In this document: one piece after another, positions 62,232 through 64,000 of the stretch
Layout: every line of letters begins with the position of its first letter
Numbering within the stretch: the stretch's first letter is position 1
NCBI GenBank assembly: GCA_030066195.1
Contig: JASJCB010000044.1
Location: 26,289 to 90,288, forward strand
Reading direction: 5' to 3'
From: Acidobacteriota bacterium
GTDB taxonomy: Bacteria; Acidobacteriota; Holophagae; Acanthopleuribacterales; Acanthopleuribacteraceae
DNA length: 64,000 nucleotides
The notes under the pieces: model-generated
What the model saw: only the letters and a program-made list of their open reading frames with translations
Told to the model about the DNA's origin: nothing
The model's database searches: none
Made by a program: the position numbers and the translations under genes

Positions 62232-63173
62232 ATGGAAGACCTCGCTAAGTTGGAGCAGGAGTTTCAAGCCCGGATCGACCGAGGCGAAATCATCGAACCC
62301 AAGGACTGGATGCCCGAACGGTATCGCAAGCAACTCATCCGCATGATCTCACAGCACGCGCATTCCGAGGTCGTGGGCATGCTGCCCGAGGGCAACTGGA
62401 TTTCCCGTGCGCCCAGTCTGCGCCGTAAAAAGGTTCTACTGGCCAAGGTCCAGGATGAGGCCGGCCACGGTTTGTATTTGTACTGCGCCGCCGAAACACT
62501 GGGCATCAGCCGTGATGAAATGATCGACCTGCTGCACCAGGGCAAGGCCAAATACTCCAGCATCTTCAATTACCCGTCACTGACGTGGGCCGATATGGGC
62601 ACGATCGGTTGGTTCGTGGACGGAGCCGCCATCGTCAACCAGACCATGCTGGCCAAGGGCTCTTACGGACCCTACGCGCGCGCCATGATTCGCATCTGCA
62701 AAGAAGAGAGTTTCCACAAGAAGCAGGGCTATGAAATCGTGGCCAATATGGCGAAGGGCACCCCGGCCCAGCGCAAGATGGTGCAGGACGCCGTCAACCG
62801 TTGGTGGTGGCCCTCTTTGATGATGTTCGGCCCGCCGGACAACAATTCACCCAACAGCGCGGAACTGTTGAAGTGGAAGGTTAAGAAGAATACCAACGAC
62901 GAATTGCGCCAACGCTTCGTGAATATGACCGTCAAGCAGGCGCAAGCCGTCAAGCTCACGCTGCCGGACCCCGATCTCAAATACAATGAGGAAACCGGCA
63001 ATTGGGATTACGGACAGATCGATTGGGACGAGTTTTGGAATGTTGTCAAAGGCAACGGTCCCATGAATAGAGAACGCATGGAGGCGCACCGCAAAGCCCA
63101 CGATGACGGCGCCTGGGTTCGCGAGGCGGCTCGGGCGTACCATGCGAAAAAATCCGGTCGCAACGCGGCCTGA
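62232..63173 (+). CDS. paaA: 1,2-phenylacetyl-CoA epoxidase, catalytic subunit
   Basis: Di-iron oxygenase subunit that epoxidises the ring of phenylacetyl-CoA in aerobic phenylacetate breakdown. 313 residues, the usual length; iron-ligand helices contain DEAGHGLY and [11 protein letters not shown], and [18 protein letters not shown] is typical of PaaA. GAAGGAGG precedes ATG 62232. paaB follows after 14 bases and paaC next, so the genes form the start of a paaABC operon; paaD and paaE would be expected beyond the window. Confidence 0.95.
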   Translation: MEDLAKLEQEFQARIDRGEIIEPKDWMPERYRKQLIRMISQHAHSEVVGMLPEGNWISRAPSLRRKKVLLAKVQDEAGHGLYLYCAAETLGISRDEMIDLLHQGKAKYSSIFNYPSLTWADMGTIGWFVDGAAIVNQTMLAKGSYGPYARAMIRICKEESFHKKQGYEIVANMAKGTPAQRKMVQDAVNRWWWPSLMMFGPPDNNSPNSAELLKWKVKKNTNDELRQRFVNMTVKQAQAVKLTLPDPDLKYNEETGNWDYGQIDWDEFWNVVKGNGPMNRERMEAHRKAHDDGAWVREAARAYHAKKSGRNAA

Positions 63174-63187
63174 TAAGGAAGGACAAT

Positions 63188-63487
63188 TTGGACGAAGGTA
63201 TGAGAAAGGACGAATGGCCTGTATGGGAGGTCTTCGCCCAAACGAAGTGGGGTCGTCCCCACGAACACTGCGGCAGCCTGCACGCACCCGATAAGGAAAT
63301 CGCCCTGCAAAATGCCCGCGATGTCTACGCGCGGCGCGAGGGCGTGAAAAGCCTGTGGGTGGTCCGCGCCGATGCAATTCACGCCACGAAGTTGGAAGAT
63401 CAGGGGCCCTTCTTCGACGCCATCGACGATACGCCCTATCGTCACCCGCAGTTCTACAAGACGCCGCGCGGCGTAAAGGACCTGTAA
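63188..63487 (+). CDS. paaB: 1,2-phenylacetyl-CoA epoxidase subunit B
   Basis: 99 residues, normal for PaaB, a small subunit that bridges the PaaA-PaaC dimers. It shows WPVWEVFAQTKWGRPHEHCGS at the N terminus and AREGVKSLWVVRAD-like text in the middle (positions 63335-63375), both typical. The best start is TTG 63188, six bases after AAGGAAGG; the ATG at 63200 is in frame but has its Shine-Dalgarno too near. The stop is one base before paaC. Confidence 0.92.
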   Translation: MDEGMRKDEWPVWEVFAQTKWGRPHEHCGSLHAPDKEIALQNARDVYARREGVKSLWVVRADAIHATKLEDQGPFFDAIDDTPYRHPQFYKTPRGVKDL

Positions 63488-63488
63488 G

Positions 63489-64000
63489 ATGAGCGAATTG
63501 GAACCCAAGATTCAAAACGCCTTGTTCCACTACCTCTTGCGTCTGGGTGATGACGCCCTGGTGCTGGGCCAACGCCTCAGCGAATGGTGCGGTCACGGCC
63601 CCATTCTGGAAGAGGACATCGCCCTCACCAACATTGCCCTGGACCTGGTGGGTCGCGCCGAGTCGTTGCTCAAACTGGCCGGTCAAATCGAAGGCAAGGG
63701 ACGGAGCGAAGACGACCTGGCTTATCATCGCGACGAGTACGAGTTCTTCAATTGTCAGTTGGTAGAACGTCCCAACGGTCATTTCGGCGACACCCTGGCT
63801 CGGCAGTTTCTCTTTGACGCCCACGCCTGGCTGCTCTATACCGAACTGGCCCAAAGCGAGCACGAAGGCCTGGCCGCCCTGGCCGCCAAGAGCTTGAAGG
63901 AAGTAACCTACCACCTGCGCCACGGCCGCGAATGGGTTTTGCGCCTGGGTGACGGCACGGACGAGAGCCGCGAACGCATCCAGGGCAGCATCGACCAACT
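63489..64000 (+). CDS. paaC: 1,2-phenylacetyl-CoA epoxidase subunit C, 3' end missing
   Basis: Structural, ferritin-like partner of PaaA. The first 170 residues are present: NALFHYLLRLGDDALVLGQ, then LSEWCGHGPILEEDIAL and LDLVGRAESLL, which match PaaC (SEWCGH-P-LEEDIAL is characteristic), followed by FLFDAHAW and TYHLRHGREW. It starts at ATG 63489, one base after the paaB stop, and runs off the window at 64000. About 80 residues should be missing. Confidence 0.93.
   Translation, partial: MSELEPKIQNALFHYLLRLGDDALVLGQRLSEWCGHGPILEEDIALTNIALDLVGRAESLLKLAGQIEGKGRSEDDLAYHRDEYEFFNCQLVERPNGHFGDTLARQFLFDAHAWLLYTELAQSEHEGLAALAAKSLKEVTYHLRHGREWVLRLGDGTDESRERIQGSIDQ

Overview
The window is dense bacterial DNA, high in GC, coding on both strands, with many secreted enzymes and eukaryote-like signalling proteins. 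The mix points to a predatory or scavenging heterotroph of the Acidobacteriota, perhaps near the Holophagae/Acanthopleuribacterales: two Hanks-type kinases fused to tetratricopeptide (TPR) repeats, an ECF sigma factor of the kinase-linked type, CHAT and caspase peptidases, 6-bladed beta-propeller and ELWxTDGT proteins, secreted M1/M20/amidohydrolase enzymes, and a LIM-domain peptidase. The taxonomic call is inference from gene content. No rRNA, tRNA, CRISPR array or intact transposase gene was seen.

Layout. 1-9.9 kb: end of an M1 aminopeptidase, a candidate minus-strand structured RNA with a strong terminator (2238-2412), a TPR kinase, a bacterial LIM-DA1-type peptidase, a DUF2797 protein, a small zinc-ribbon protein and a large membrane protein. 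9.8-13.1 kb: FolC and a secreted CARDB-like protein, separated by about 950 bases with no gene. 13.7-26.2 kb: a maltodextrin locus on the plus strand: secreted GH13 amylase, MalK-, MalE-, MalF- and MalG-like ABC transporter, two secreted beta-sandwich proteins flanking an outer-membrane barrel, then a short-chain dehydrogenase and a TetR regulator. The MalF-like subunit carries an unusual sensor-like N-terminal half. 26.5-36.1 kb: beta-propeller protein, remnant of an ELWxTDGT protein, HtpG, M20 peptidase with amidohydrolase, and an exonuclease next to a cNMP/CBS/DUF294 protein. 36.1-43 kb: a 42-bp tandem repeat, a double SnoaL-like protein, a candidate secreted glycoside hydrolase, a radical SAM protein and a frameshifted thiaminase I.

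43.1-58.1 kb is the most interesting part. A minus-strand operon (caspase-family protease, 15-unit TPR-CHAT protease, DUF2846-like protein) diverges from a plus-strand series: a TPR gene and a CHAT fragment separated by a 94-bp palindromic element, a sigma factor, a single-pass membrane protein overlapping it by 4 bases (candidate anti-sigma), a tiny membrane peptide behind a hairpin that covers its ribosome binding site, an ECF sigma factor, and a TPR kinase overlapping that sigma factor. A motif TTGCAC[CT]AACCC stands in front of the caspase, TPR and sigma genes. The arrangement suggests proteolytic and phosphorylation control of dedicated sigma factors, comparable in logic to the TPR-CHAT/Csx30/RpoE circuit of type III-E CRISPR but without CRISPR parts.

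58.2-64 kb: a tyrosine-decarboxylase-like PLP enzyme, a methionine aminopeptidase with a SEC-C motif, and the start of a phenylacetyl-CoA epoxidase operon (paaA, paaB, partial paaC) that runs off the window.
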